This document shows, one piece after another, positions 52,920 to 61,971 of a stretch of DNA of 64,000 nucleotides. The stretch is from positions 496,001 through 560,000 of the forward strand of contig NZ_KB235922.1 of the NCBI RefSeq assembly GCF_000332195.1, written 5' to 3'. The first letter of the stretch is position 1. The number at the start of each line of letters is the position of its first letter. Origin of the DNA: Pleurocapsa sp. PCC 7319 (GTDB lineage Bacteria > Cyanobacteriota > Cyanobacteriia > Cyanobacteriales > Xenococcaceae). Both the position numbers and the translations under genes were made by a program. Under the pieces are notes generated by a model. That model saw nothing but the letters and a program-made list of their open reading frames with translations. It ran no database searches and was not told the DNA's origin.

Positions 52920-54815
52920 ATGACTGACTTTTTATTAGAAAAATCTTGGATCATACCCTTATATGGCTTAATAGGTGCAATTGTGACTTTGCCCTGGTCT
53001 TTGGGCATTATTCGCCAGACAGGACCTCGTCCAGCCGCCTATTTCAATATTTTTATGACCTTGTTAGCTTTTATTCATGGGTCAATAATTTTTAACCTAA
53101 TTTGGACTAGGGAAACTCAACAATATGTTTTTCATTGGTTACAGGTAGCAGATTTAGATTTAACTTTATCGATCGAGTTATCTCCAGTTAGTTTCGGTGC
53201 CTTGGAGTTGATAACGGGTATTAGCTTGCTCGTGCAGATTTATGCTTTAGGTTACATGGAAAAAGACTGGTCTTTGGCGCGCTTTTTTGCCCTGATGGGA
53301 TTTTTTGAAGCGGCTTTGGCGGGCTTAGCTCTCAGTGATTCTCTGTTACTCAGTTATTGTTTGTTAGAGGCTTTAACTTTATCCACATATCTCTTAGTCG
53401 GTTTTTGGTATGCTCAGCCTTTAGTAGTAACTGCTGCCAGGGATGCCTTTCTGACTAAAAGGGTCGGAGATATTGCCTTACTTATGGGAATAGTGGCTCT
53501 TTCAAACTACGGAGAAGGACTAAGTTTTTCGGAGTTAGATACTTGGGTAAAAGGACATCAGTTAGACCCGAGCGTAGCTGCCTTGTTGGGTCTAGCTCTA
53601 ATTGCCGGTCCTATCGGTAAATGTGCTCAATTCCCCCTCAATCTCTGGTTAGACGAAGCGATGGAAGGACCCAATCCAGCAGGAATTATGCGTAACTCGA
53701 TCGTTGTTTCGGCTGGAGCCTATGTGCTAATTAAATTAGAGCCGGCGACAACTTTATCCCCGATTTCTGCTGATGCCTTGATTTTGATCGGGACAGTTAC
53801 GGCTATTGGTACATCTTTGATGGCAATCGCTCAGATTGATATTAAGCGAGCTTTATCCCATTCTACTAGTGCTCACATAGGTTTAGTCTTTATTGCCGTA
53901 GGACTAAGGCAAGTAGATATAGCCTTCCTATTGTTATTTAGTCATGCGATCGCCAAAGCTTTATTATTTATGAGTGCTGGATCAGTCATTCTCACTTCTA
54001 ATAATCAAAATGTCAGTGAAATGGGTGGTTTGTGGTCAAGGATGCCTGCTACAGGAATGTCTTTTGTGGTAGGCGCAGCAGGGTTAATTGGATTTGCGCC
54101 CTTAGGTATGTTCTGGACTTATCAACGCTGGTTTAGCGGCTCTTGGGATGTAGACTGGTGGCTGTTGCTGTTGGTGATGTTTGTTAATACTTTCTCTGCG
54201 ATTAACTTGACAAGATTATTTCGGATTATTTTTCTGGGTGAGCCACAGGTTAAAACCCGTCGTGCTCCTGAATCTCCTTGGCTTATGGCAGTACCGATGG
54301 TTGCCCTGATGGTCGTTACTTTAATTGCTACCTCTGCTCCTATACAATGGCCTCTCTGGTTAAGTCCGAATACCCCTTTACCTCTGGATCAACCAGAATT
54401 AATTAATCAATATGCAGTACCGTTGTTGATTGCCTCAGGGGCATTAGGGTGCGTAATTGGTTCAACTATATCAGTACGTCAAGCCTGGTCAAGATCTAGT
54501 AATTTTGCAGTTCGATTTGTTCAGGATTTGTTAGCCTACGATTTTTATGTAGATAAATTGTATGAAGTAACAGTTGTTGCTGCGGTTTCTGCTTTTTCTA
54601 AATTTACTTCTTGGATTGACCGTTATGTAGTTGATGGAGCAGTGAATTTAGTCAGTTTAGCCACAATCTTTAGTAGTAATGCCTTGAAATACAACGTTTC
54701 TGGACAATCTCAATTTTACCTTGCCACGATTGTGATTGGCGTAGGCTTGCTGTTATGGTCGATGCTCCATGGTCAGTGGTCAATAGTTACTAACTATTGG
54801 TCCTCAATTATGTAA
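52920..54815 (+). CDS. ndhF3: NDH-1MS subunit NdhF3
   Basis: 631 residues from the ATG at 52920 (MTDFLLEKSWIIPLYGLIGA), which matches the usual NdhF3 start; a TTG at 52875 in frame is unlikely. About 15-16 membrane helices. The Mrp-type antiporter core is VGDIALLMG, then GPIGKCAQFPLNLWLDEAME-GPNPAG and HSTSAHIG. NdhF3 is specific to the inducible, high-affinity CO2-uptake form of NDH-1 in thylakoids, working with NdhD3 and CupA. It is first in the operon ndhF3-ndhD3-cupA. Confidence 0.93.
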   Translation: MTDFLLEKSWIIPLYGLIGAIVTLPWSLGIIRQTGPRPAAYFNIFMTLLAFIHGSIIFNLIWTRETQQYVFHWLQVADLDLTLSIELSPVSFGALELITGISLLVQIYALGYMEKDWSLARFFALMGFFEAALAGLALSDSLLLSYCLLEALTLSTYLLVGFWYAQPLVVTAARDAFLTKRVGDIALLMGIVALSNYGEGLSFSELDTWVKGHQLDPSVAALLGLALIAGPIGKCAQFPLNLWLDEAMEGPNPAGIMRNSIVVSAGAYVLIKLEPATTLSPISADALILIGTVTAIGTSLMAIAQIDIKRALSHSTSAHIGLVFIAVGLRQVDIAFLLLFSHAIAKALLFMSAGSVILTSNNQNVSEMGGLWSRMPATGMSFVVGAAGLIGFAPLGMFWTYQRWFSGSWDVDWWLLLLVMFVNTFSAINLTRLFRIIFLGEPQVKTRRAPESPWLMAVPMVALMVVTLIATSAPIQWPLWLSPNTPLPLDQPELINQYAVPLLIASGALGCVIGSTISVRQAWSRSSNFAVRFVQDLLAYDFYVDKLYEVTVVAAVSAFSKFTSWIDRYVVDGAVNLVSLATIFSSNALKYNVSGQSQFYLATIVIGVGLLLWSMLHGQWSIVTNYWSSIM

Positions 54816-54894
54816 TGGTCGTGTCGATATTATTCAATCTTTAAACATATTTGTTCGGTCAATTTTGTTAAATTCCCAGAGATAATCACAAATT

Positions 54895-56346
54895 ATGCTC
54901 AGTGCCTTAATCCTTATTCCTTTTTTGGCTGCGGCGATAGTAGGTTTAACTCCCTTAAAAGGAACAATTTGCCGCAATATTGCTCTTGTTACAGCAGTTA
55001 CTACTTTAGGTATCAATATAGTTCTTGGTTTTCAGTTTGATTTTCAACATCCAGGATGCCAGTTTGCTCAAGATATTCCTTGGATTGAGTGGATCGGTTT
55101 AAACTATCATCTGGGAATCGATGGTCTTTCTTTTCCCTTATTATTACTCAATAGTTTATTAACTTTGATTGCCATTATTAGTACTAGCCAGGGGATTCAA
55201 AGACCCAGATTGTATTATGCCATGCTCTTACTATTGAGTGGCGGTGCAGCAGGAGCCTTTTTAGCTCAGGATTTACTACTGTTTTTCTTATTTTATGAGT
55301 TAGAAATTGTTCCACTATATTTCTTGATTGCCATCTGGGGGGGAGCCAGAAGAGGTTATGCAGCCATGAAGTTTTTACTTTATACTGCGCTATCGGGAAT
55401 TTTGGTATTAGCTTCCTTTCTAGGCTTGGTTTGGTTAACTGGAGCAAGTACTTTTGATTATCAAACATTGCGAGATTACACTCTACCTCTTGGTAGCCAA
55501 TTACTATTACTAGCCCCACTCTTAATTGGAGTGTTTATTAAAATCCCCATTTTTCCCTTCCATACGTGGCTGCCAGATGCTCACGTAGAGGCATCCACCC
55601 CCATATCAGTATTGCTCGCCGGAGTACTACTCAAGCTAGGAACTTATGCCCTCTTACGTTTTGGAGTCGGTTTATTTCTCGAAGCTTGGGTTTATCTTGC
55701 TCCCTGGTTAGCAGTATTAGCCGCAATTAGTGCTTTATATGGAGCTTCCTGTGCGATCGCTCAAACAGACATGAAAAAAGTAGTGGCGTACTCCTCAATT
55801 GCTCACATGGCCTATATTCTCCTAGCGGCATCTGCTTCTACTCGTCTCAGTATGACTGCTGCTGTGTTTCAAATGGTCAGCCATGGATTAATCTCAGCAT
55901 TTTTGTTCTTACTGGTGGGAATGGTATACAAAAAAACTGGCTCGCGAGATGTCAATTATTTAAGAGGTCTGCTTAATCCAGAAAGAGGCTTACCTGTTAC
56001 TGGAGGAATGATGATTCTGGGGGTAATGGCTAGTTCAGGATTACCAGGTATGGTCGGCTTTATTTCCGAATTTTTAGTATTTAGAGGAAGTATTGCTATT
56101 TTCCCGATACCAACTCTTTTATGTATGGTGGGAACTGGTTTAACGGCAGTCTACTTTTTATTAGTTATTAATAAAGTCTTTTTTGGTCGTCTCACCGTTG
56201 GGTTGCCTAAAATCCCCCCTGTCAAGTGGAAAGAACACGCTCCTGCTTTTGTCCTACTGTTGCTAATTTTCGCCTTTGGTCTTAAACCAGATTGGGTTAC
56301 TCACTGGAGTGAAGTACAAGCGATCGCCCTTTTAACAGGAGGCTAA
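54895..56346 (+). CDS. ndhD3: NDH-1MS subunit NdhD3
   Basis: 483 residues with ~14 membrane helices. LLFFLFYELEIVPLYFLIAI holds the conserved Glu of helix 5. IFPFHTWLPDAHVEASTPIS and KKVVAYSSIAHMAYILLAAS are hallmark NdhD motifs. It is the proton-pumping partner of NdhF3 in the CO2-uptake complex. It starts 79 nt after ndhF3 and is followed by cupA 120 nt downstream. Confidence 0.93.
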   Translation: MLSALILIPFLAAAIVGLTPLKGTICRNIALVTAVTTLGINIVLGFQFDFQHPGCQFAQDIPWIEWIGLNYHLGIDGLSFPLLLLNSLLTLIAIISTSQGIQRPRLYYAMLLLLSGGAAGAFLAQDLLLFFLFYELEIVPLYFLIAIWGGARRGYAAMKFLLYTALSGILVLASFLGLVWLTGASTFDYQTLRDYTLPLGSQLLLLAPLLIGVFIKIPIFPFHTWLPDAHVEASTPISVLLAGVLLKLGTYALLRFGVGLFLEAWVYLAPWLAVLAAISALYGASCAIAQTDMKKVVAYSSIAHMAYILLAASASTRLSMTAAVFQMVSHGLISAFLFLLVGMVYKKTGSRDVNYLRGLLNPERGLPVTGGMMILGVMASSGLPGMVGFISEFLVFRGSIAIFPIPTLLCMVGTGLTAVYFLLVINKVFFGRLTVGLPKIPPVKWKEHAPAFVLLLLIFAFGLKPDWVTHWSEVQAIALLTGG

Positions 56347-56466
56347 CACCGCTTCGCTTAAGTGGAAAATAGAAAGTAGCCATCATGAACTGCGTACACC
56401 AGGACGCATGAAAATGTATTTATAAATCAGAAAGTAGGAAGTAAGATATCACAAGATAATTTTATT

Positions 56467-57621
56467 ATGGTCAGTACTGAGGTTAAACGTTCTAAGTCTT
56501 ATTTCATCGATGAATACATTGCGAGATTGGAAAAAGGGGATGCTCTTCTGGACGATACTCCCCAAAATCTCGTGGAAGTAGTTGGTATTTTGAAAAGTTA
56601 TGGAGTAGTCTTAGACGCCTATTCCGTTAACTTGTGCTACATTGCTGACACACAATTTTTAAAGTTATTTCCCTTCTTTAAATATTTTAACGGAGATGTC
56701 AACACTAAGAAATTTCTTAAATTTCTTTGGCATGATCGCATTAACTATGAATATGCAGAATATTGCATGAAAGCAATGTTTTGGCATGGTGGTGGCGGCT
56801 TAGATGCCTATGTTGATACCCCAGAGTTCGCTGCGGCAACAGAGGAACTAATTAAAGCCTACTTTAAATACAACCCTCTGATGATCGGATTGCACAAAGC
56901 ATTTAAAGACTTTCTCCCCGAACAAATGCGCCAGATGGCTTATTACAGTGGGCTAGGACAGTTTTGGCGAGTAATGAGCGATATTTTTATTAACTTATCC
57001 GATAGTTATGATCGCGGTGAGATCAAATCTATTCCCGACGTAGTAAAATTTATTCTAGATGGGTTGGTAGCAGATGCCGCTCGACCAATTACCTACACAG
57101 TAAAAGTTCGTGACCAAGAATATGATATCCTTCCCAAATCAGCGGGGTTAACCTTTTTAATGGATACTGGTGTCCCTTATGTAGAGGCTGTTTTCTTTAG
57201 AGGAACTCCCTTTAGAGGAACAGTATCTTACAATGCTCAAGCTTACGAAATTTCCTATGACTTGGGAATGTTCAATTACGGAGCATTATACGCCGATCCT
57301 CTCCCTATTGGTGGAGCAGGAATTCCTCCCACCTTACTGATGCAAGACATGCGACATTTTTTACCTGATTATCTACAGGATATTTATCGGCAAAATGTTC
57401 GAGGTGAAGGAGATATCAGAATTCAGATTTGTGAAAGTTTCCAGAAATCTATGTTCTGTGTTACCACTGCTGCAGTTCAAGGATTAGCACCTCATCCCTT
57501 GAATACTGAAGATCCAGAGGAACAGATGGCTAACCGTAAATATCTCAAAGGATGGCTTAATCGAATACTAGAATCCCAAATACTTAAAGTTAATAACCAA
57601 AAAACTGCAGAAGTATCTTAA
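56467..57621 (+). CDS. cupA: CO2 hydration protein CupA (ChpY)
   Basis: 384 residues, no membrane helix. RINYEYAEYCMKAMFWHGGG and FFRGTPFRGTVSYNAQAYEI, then LPIGGAGIPPTLLMQDMRHF, are typical of the CO2 hydration (ChpX/ChpY) family. CupA sits on NdhF3/NdhD3 on the cytoplasmic side of the thylakoid and converts CO2 to bicarbonate, driven by the redox and proton chemistry of NDH-1. The neighbours ndhF3/ndhD3 mark it as CupA rather than CupB. cupS, usually next in the operon, is not here: a ~210-bp spacer and then fabD follow. Confidence 0.92.
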   Translation: MVSTEVKRSKSYFIDEYIARLEKGDALLDDTPQNLVEVVGILKSYGVVLDAYSVNLCYIADTQFLKLFPFFKYFNGDVNTKKFLKFLWHDRINYEYAEYCMKAMFWHGGGGLDAYVDTPEFAAATEELIKAYFKYNPLMIGLHKAFKDFLPEQMRQMAYYSGLGQFWRVMSDIFINLSDSYDRGEIKSIPDVVKFILDGLVADAARPITYTVKVRDQEYDILPKSAGLTFLMDTGVPYVEAVFFRGTPFRGTVSYNAQAYEISYDLGMFNYGALYADPLPIGGAGIPPTLLMQDMRHFLPDYLQDIYRQNVRGEGDIRIQICESFQKSMFCVTTAAVQGLAPHPLNTEDPEEQMANRKYLKGWLNRILESQILKVNNQKTAEVS

Positions 57622-57656
57622 TACACATTCTCTTGGTCGTAATTGTTCGCGATTGT

Positions 57657-57688
57657 CTTTGCTACTGCCCTTCGGGCAATCGCCAAAG
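57657..57688. terminator. hairpin after cupA
   Basis: CTTTG (57657-57661) pairs with CAAAG (57684-57688) around an inner GCCC-TTC-GGGC stem (57667-57677). It lies 36 nt after the cupA stop and may end the ndhF3 operon, though there is no T run. Confidence 0.45.
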
Positions 57689-57831
57689 TAAATCTGTCGA
57701 CAAACTTACAAGTAGAATGAGATAATCCTTCAAAGACTGTTTATTAAAGAAATCTTAATATGTTCCACGAATCTAGTTTTTAGGGAGTGAGCAGTTTTAA
57801 ACACACAAGAAAATAAATATAATTTTAATCA

Positions 57832-58734
57832 ATGACAAAAACAGCATGGGTATTTCCCGGACAAGGTTCTCAAGCATTAGGAATGGGAATAGATTTACAA
57901 GATATTTCCCTGGCAAAATCCAAATTTGAAATTGCCGAAAAAGTTCTAGGTTGGTCAATATTAGACATTTGCCAGGGAGATGATGAGACCTTGGCTCGTA
58001 CACTCTACACTCAACCATGTCTATATGTTGTTGAATCAATTTTGGTAGACCTATTAACTGAGAGAATTGGCTTACCTCAGTTGGTAGCAGGTCATAGCCT
58101 AGGTGAATATGTAGCTTTATATGCGGCAAAAGTTTTTGATTTTGAATCAGGACTCAAATTAGTCAAAAAAAGAGCAGAATTAATGGATAGTGCTGCTGGC
58201 GGAAAAATGGCTGCACTAATGAAATTTGATCGCTCTCAATTAATGACAGCATTAACCGAAACTTCTGATGTAGTCCTAGCCAATGATAATAGCGCAGGGC
58301 AAGTAGTCATATCTGGTACTCCAGAAGCTGTAGCAGAAATACTAGGAAAAGTTAAAGCTAAAAGGGTGATGACATTAAATGTATCTGGTGCTTTTCATTC
58401 ACCTCTAATGCAAGAAGCTTCAGAACAATTTCTAGATGTACTAAATTCGGTTAACTTTAATGATGCTCAGGTTCCAGTACTATCAAATGTTGAACCAACT
58501 CCAGCTACCAGCCAAGAAGAGTTGAAACGAAGATTAGTGCAGCAGATGACAGGTTCAGTGCGTTGGCGAGAAATAATGTTGCAATTTTCTCAGTCAGAAA
58601 TCACCAACATTATCGAAGTAGGTCCAGGAAAAGCTTTGTGCGGTTTGATTAAAAGGACTTGCCGTGAAATCAAGCTAGAAACTGTTGGCACCGTAGTACA
58701 ATTAAATGCTAAAACTCTAGTCATGAGTTCTTAA
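57832..58734 (+). CDS. fabD: malonyl-CoA:ACP transacylase
   Basis: 300 residues. FPGQGSQ (8-14) is the oxyanion loop, GHSLGEY holds the nucleophile Ser89, and GAFHSPLM holds His189. It loads malonyl units onto ACP for fatty acid synthesis in the cytoplasm. fabH and other fab genes, often near it in cyanobacteria, are not adjacent. It follows the NDH-1MS operon on the same strand with its own 5' region. Confidence 0.95.
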   Translation: MTKTAWVFPGQGSQALGMGIDLQDISLAKSKFEIAEKVLGWSILDICQGDDETLARTLYTQPCLYVVESILVDLLTERIGLPQLVAGHSLGEYVALYAAKVFDFESGLKLVKKRAELMDSAAGGKMAALMKFDRSQLMTALTETSDVVLANDNSAGQVVISGTPEAVAEILGKVKAKRVMTLNVSGAFHSPLMQEASEQFLDVLNSVNFNDAQVPVLSNVEPTPATSQEELKRRLVQQMTGSVRWREIMLQFSQSEITNIIEVGPGKALCGLIKRTCREIKLETVGTVVQLNAKTLVMSS

Positions 58735-58801
58735 ATTCACTTTGCTTAAATAAACTAATAGCTATTAGCTATTGGTTTGTAGCTTTAGTGTAACTTTGTT
58801 A

Positions 58802-59404
58802 TTATTTGTTTGTTTCCACGTCTCGACTCCACAGAGCCAATCCGCCACCCCTACCTCTGGCGGCAATCAAATTTTCTTGGATTAAAAAATAACTAAAAAA
58901 TGCTTGTTGACTGAGGGGGATCTGCTCAAACTCAGCTTCTTTAGTTGCTCCGCCTCGAATGTATCCATCATAAAGTTTCAAGCCAAATACAGCTATTGTT
59001 ATGGTAGTAAAATCAAAAGCTAAAATATTTTTGGGAGTTATAAACTTAACTGGACCAGTTAGAGACAATTGAAGAAAAGCTAAGTCTACACAATTTTTGA
59101 CTCTGCCTGCATCTGTATTTGGCTGCTTACCATTCTCATAAATAATTTTAATCTTAACTAATGGGGGTATATATCGCCCTGCACCCAATACAATACCTGC
59201 TTTTTTCCTAGTTTTTTTGGTTCCAGTGATAAAGCGTAAGTTCCAGCTACCGATTAAATCAGGAAATGAATAGCGTAATTGCTCTTTTCTCGCTTTTTTT
59301 TCCAGCTCAAGCAAAGCTTCAACAACTTGTGACGGCTTGGGCAAATTTGATTTATTAGTTGTTAAACTACCTGCTTGCTCAAGTAAAGACAATTGTGTCA
59401 ACAT
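58802..59404 (-). CDS. plastid-lipid-associated (fibrillin)-like protein
   Basis: 200 residues. The core FPDLIGSWNLRFITGTKKTR, then AGRYIPPLVKIKIIYENGK, and the C-terminal SYFLIQENLIAARGRGGGLA-LWSR fit a lipocalin-like PAP/fibrillin domain that binds prenyl lipids in plastoglobules and thylakoids of plants and cyanobacteria. I assign it from the GSW.L.F..G... pattern; confidence is moderate. No membrane helix. It is convergent with fabD. Confidence 0.55.
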   Translation of the reverse strand: MLTQLSLLEQAGSLTTNKSNLPKPSQVVEALLELEKKARKEQLRYSFPDLIGSWNLRFITGTKKTRKKAGIVLGAGRYIPPLVKIKIIYENGKQPNTDAGRVKNCVDLAFLQLSLTGPVKFITPKNILAFDFTTITIAVFGLKLYDGYIRGGATKEAEFEQIPLSQQAFFSYFLIQENLIAARGRGGGLALWSRDVETNK

Positions 59405-60113
59405 GATCGATATTAAGTAGCTCCATTTAATTAACCAGAAAATATACTTTGAGGCTGGTTTATGCGAAAGTGCATCATCACCAACGAAAATGTATAATCA
59501 TAAACAACTTTTGCAAGCATAAGACAAATATTTTTTGTTGTACTAAGAGAAAAATATTTTATCTTCAAAATAATTCGTTTAACTTACCATCTAAAATCAC
59601 CTTGATTTAACGATAAAACATCTTAAAAGTAACAGAAAACTCTACGTATTATTATCAACTCTAAACTATAATTGTAGCGAAAATACATACTTTAAAACAA
59701 TATCTTTAGTTATTTTGTATGTAACGCAAATAAAATTCAAAAAAGTTCTTATTTGACGGACTTTGAGTAGGATACTTGAGCGACTAGTGTAAAAAATCTT
59801 TAAAAAAAAAGAAGTCCTGTATTATCAGACGGTGATCTGTAATTTCTACAATAAAATTGCTAGAGTTAATTGATTAGATAGAAATTTTGCGAATTAGATC
59901 GCTTATTGAGCTAAATATTTTAATCATAGTAATTTATACTTAAATATTTATTAGTTACAGACCTGAAAATTACTAAGGTTTTGACTAACGAAATAATCGT
60001 ATATTTAGTATAGATTGTGCTTAGACACTAATGTAATTGACTTATTTCTAAAAAATACTAATTAGTCACACAACAAAAATATTACTTATAATTCTTAAAA
60101 ATCACCTTTTGTT
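59405..60113. other. 709-bp gene-free AT-rich region
   Basis: Upstream of both the fibrillin-like gene (minus) and the DUF1816 gene (plus). I found no small gene, tRNA, strong hairpin or repeat; it is a very AT-rich double promoter region. Confidence 0.45.
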
Positions 60114-60383
60114 ATGTCATTAGCCACAAAATTATTTAGTTTTCTTGGTTTAGAAAAATCGGCAAAAGAAAAAGAGGAAATATTTTATTGGCTTAAAATA
60201 AGTACTAAAGTACCAAAGTGTATTTACTATTTTGGTCCTTTTGATAGTCATTTAGAAGCTAAATCATTGCAAGGTGGCTATATTGAAGATTTAATGGCGG
60301 AGAATGCCCAGGGAATACATATAGAATTAGAACATTGCTCACAACCTACAGAACTAACTGTCTGCGAAAAAGAGTACTTTTGA
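60114..60383 (+). CDS. DUF1816 family protein
   Basis: 89 residues. WLKISTKVPKCIYYFGPFDS followed by HLEAKSLQGGYIEDLMAENA is the cyanobacterial DUF1816 pattern (a CxYYFGPF core and a GYIEDL helix). In other cyanobacteria this domain occurs alone or with phycobilisome-linked proteins; its function is unknown. No membrane segment. It ends about 20 bp from the convergent Crp-CHAD remnant. Confidence 0.75.
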   Translation: MSLATKLFSFLGLEKSAKEKEEIFYWLKISTKVPKCIYYFGPFDSHLEAKSLQGGYIEDLMAENAQGIHIELEHCSQPTELTVCEKEYF

Positions 60384-60404
60384 CAAGTGTTAGCCACAAT
60401 TCCC

Positions 60405-61020
60405 TTAAACCAACCTGGGTGCAATAATAGCTGACTCACTTGGGGTAAAAGTAAATCAGGTACAACTAGCTCAATCTTAGTGGCAGCGATCGCAGTATAT
60501 TGAGGTTTTTTCAACCAATCTTCTATACCTTGTTTGAAACGCCGATAAGTTTAGTTTTTCCCTGTAGAGTAAATTTGACGTATTTAAAAGCTTTTTTCCG
60601 TTTTTGGGCAATTTTTTTAGTAGCTTTAGACAAATATTTTTGCTTGTCTGACGGCAAATTTGGCTGATATTTAGTTTTCAAAGCAAGTTGTAATACATCT
60701 AAATCTCTCAATTCACCTAATACTTTGCCGATTTTACCAGCTATTTTTTCAGTTGCTATTTTCGGTAAGGCGATCGCCGGAGCAAAACCAATCATGGCAA
60801 CTTTTCCAACTTCTAAGGTCGTGCCATTTTCCAAAATAGTGACTAGAGAGATTAAACTTTGTTGTGGAAAATAAACGTAGCGAATGTTTTCCTGAGGCTG
60901 ATAGAGAATTTGACCCGCTACTAGTCTAATTAATTGTAGTTGAGGTAGAAGACGTTGATATTCTGATAAGGGCAAAGCTGCTAATAACTGATTATTAAAG
61001 TTGAAATTCGTAATTGACAT
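60405..61020 (-). pseudogene. decayed Crp-like/CHAD gene fusion with frameshift
   Basis: The readable part (60523-61020, 165 residues) joins two unrelated pieces. Residues 1-75 (LLAALPLSEYQRLLPQLQLI, then LISLVTILENGTTLEVG) are the start of a Crp/Fnr regulator. Residues ~80-155 (IGFAPAIALP, then GKVLGELRDLDVLQLALKT) are the middle of a CHAD domain, which binds polyphosphate. At about 60530 the frame shifts: the next CHAD segment (KQGIEDWLKKPQYTAIAATK, then PDLLLPQVSQLLLHPGW, to ~60410) is in another frame. A deletion fused two genes and a one-base change then broke the product. Both parents are far longer when intact. Confidence 0.75.
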
Positions 61021-61199
61021 GAAATAATTGCTCTGAAATTAGCCAAGTTATGGCAATAAACCAAATCTTGCTAAGGGTAAATAATTAATCAAAGCAGTAT
61101 AAAATAATACAGTTAATTTAAAACTAATGAAAAATTAATAAATGATTATTAAAATTCCCCATTATTGTATTTGATTAGATATGAAAGAAGGAAAGTACA

Positions 61200-61931
61200 A
61201 TGGTGAATCCAGGTTTAATATTGGCGATCGCATTGGCTTTAGTTCATGGATTTGCCACACGCTTACCCATTTTTTCTATCATTCCTCGATTTCGCTGGAT
61301 ATCATTCGCTGGTGGAGTATCCCTCAGTTACGTATTCCTGGAAGTATTTCCTGAATTAAGTCATGCTCAAGAAGAACTTCAGCATTCTGAAATCCCTTTG
61401 ATGGAGTACTTGGAAAATCATGTTTATATCATGGCACTGTTGGGCTTGATGGTATTCTATGGATTAAATTTATTAGCTCTGCGAGCAACATCTCCTCAGC
61501 AATCAACATTTTCAACAGAACACAACAGCAGGACTATTTTTTGGATTCAGATCACTGGGTTTGCCCTTTTAAACGTCATCCTGGGTTATCTGCTACAGGA
61601 CTTGAGCGAACACAGTATACTAGATTGCATCTTATTTTTCGTTTCCGTAGCCCTTCATCTATTTATCATTGACGATAATCTTAGAGAACATCAATCATAC
61701 CTCTATGACAAACTAGGTCGATGGTTATTAGTAGGAGCAATCATTTTTGGTGCCATAATCGGTAGACTGGCACACTTAAACGAAGCGGCGATCGCCCTCG
61801 TTTGGTCATTTCTTGCAGGAAGTATTATTCTCAATGTCCTTCATCGAGAACTACCTAATGAAAAGGAAAACTGTTTTGGCTCCTTTGTTGGTGGTGCATT
61901 TCTATTTACGATTCTCTTGTTGTCTATGTAG
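61200..61931 (+). CDS. ZIP-like multi-pass membrane protein
   Basis: 243 residues with about eight membrane helices. Helix 2 holds GGVSLSYVFLEVFPELSHA with acidic and histidine residues, a middle helix has SVALHLFIIDDNLREH and the last part has LAGSIILNVLHREL, a spacing recalling ZIP metal transporters, though the canonical ZIP HxxxE motif is not clear. I place it in a ZIP-like family with low certainty; metal transport is inference. AGAAGGAAAG precedes the ATG. Confidence 0.55.
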   Translation: MVNPGLILAIALALVHGFATRLPIFSIIPRFRWISFAGGVSLSYVFLEVFPELSHAQEELQHSEIPLMEYLENHVYIMALLGLMVFYGLNLLALRATSPQQSTFSTEHNSRTIFWIQITGFALLNVILGYLLQDLSEHSILDCILFFVSVALHLFIIDDNLREHQSYLYDKLGRWLLVGAIIFGAIIGRLAHLNEAAIALVWSFLAGSIILNVLHRELPNEKENCFGSFVGGAFLFTILLLSM

Positions 61932-61971
61932 TTTGCCTAATGAAGGTAGGAATCAACCTACCTCATTAAAT

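Noticed and set aside
60278-60514. Separate 78-codon minus-strand gene
   Set aside because: Its first ~35 codons are the continuation of the frameshifted CHAD domain and the rest is antisense to the DUF1816 gene.
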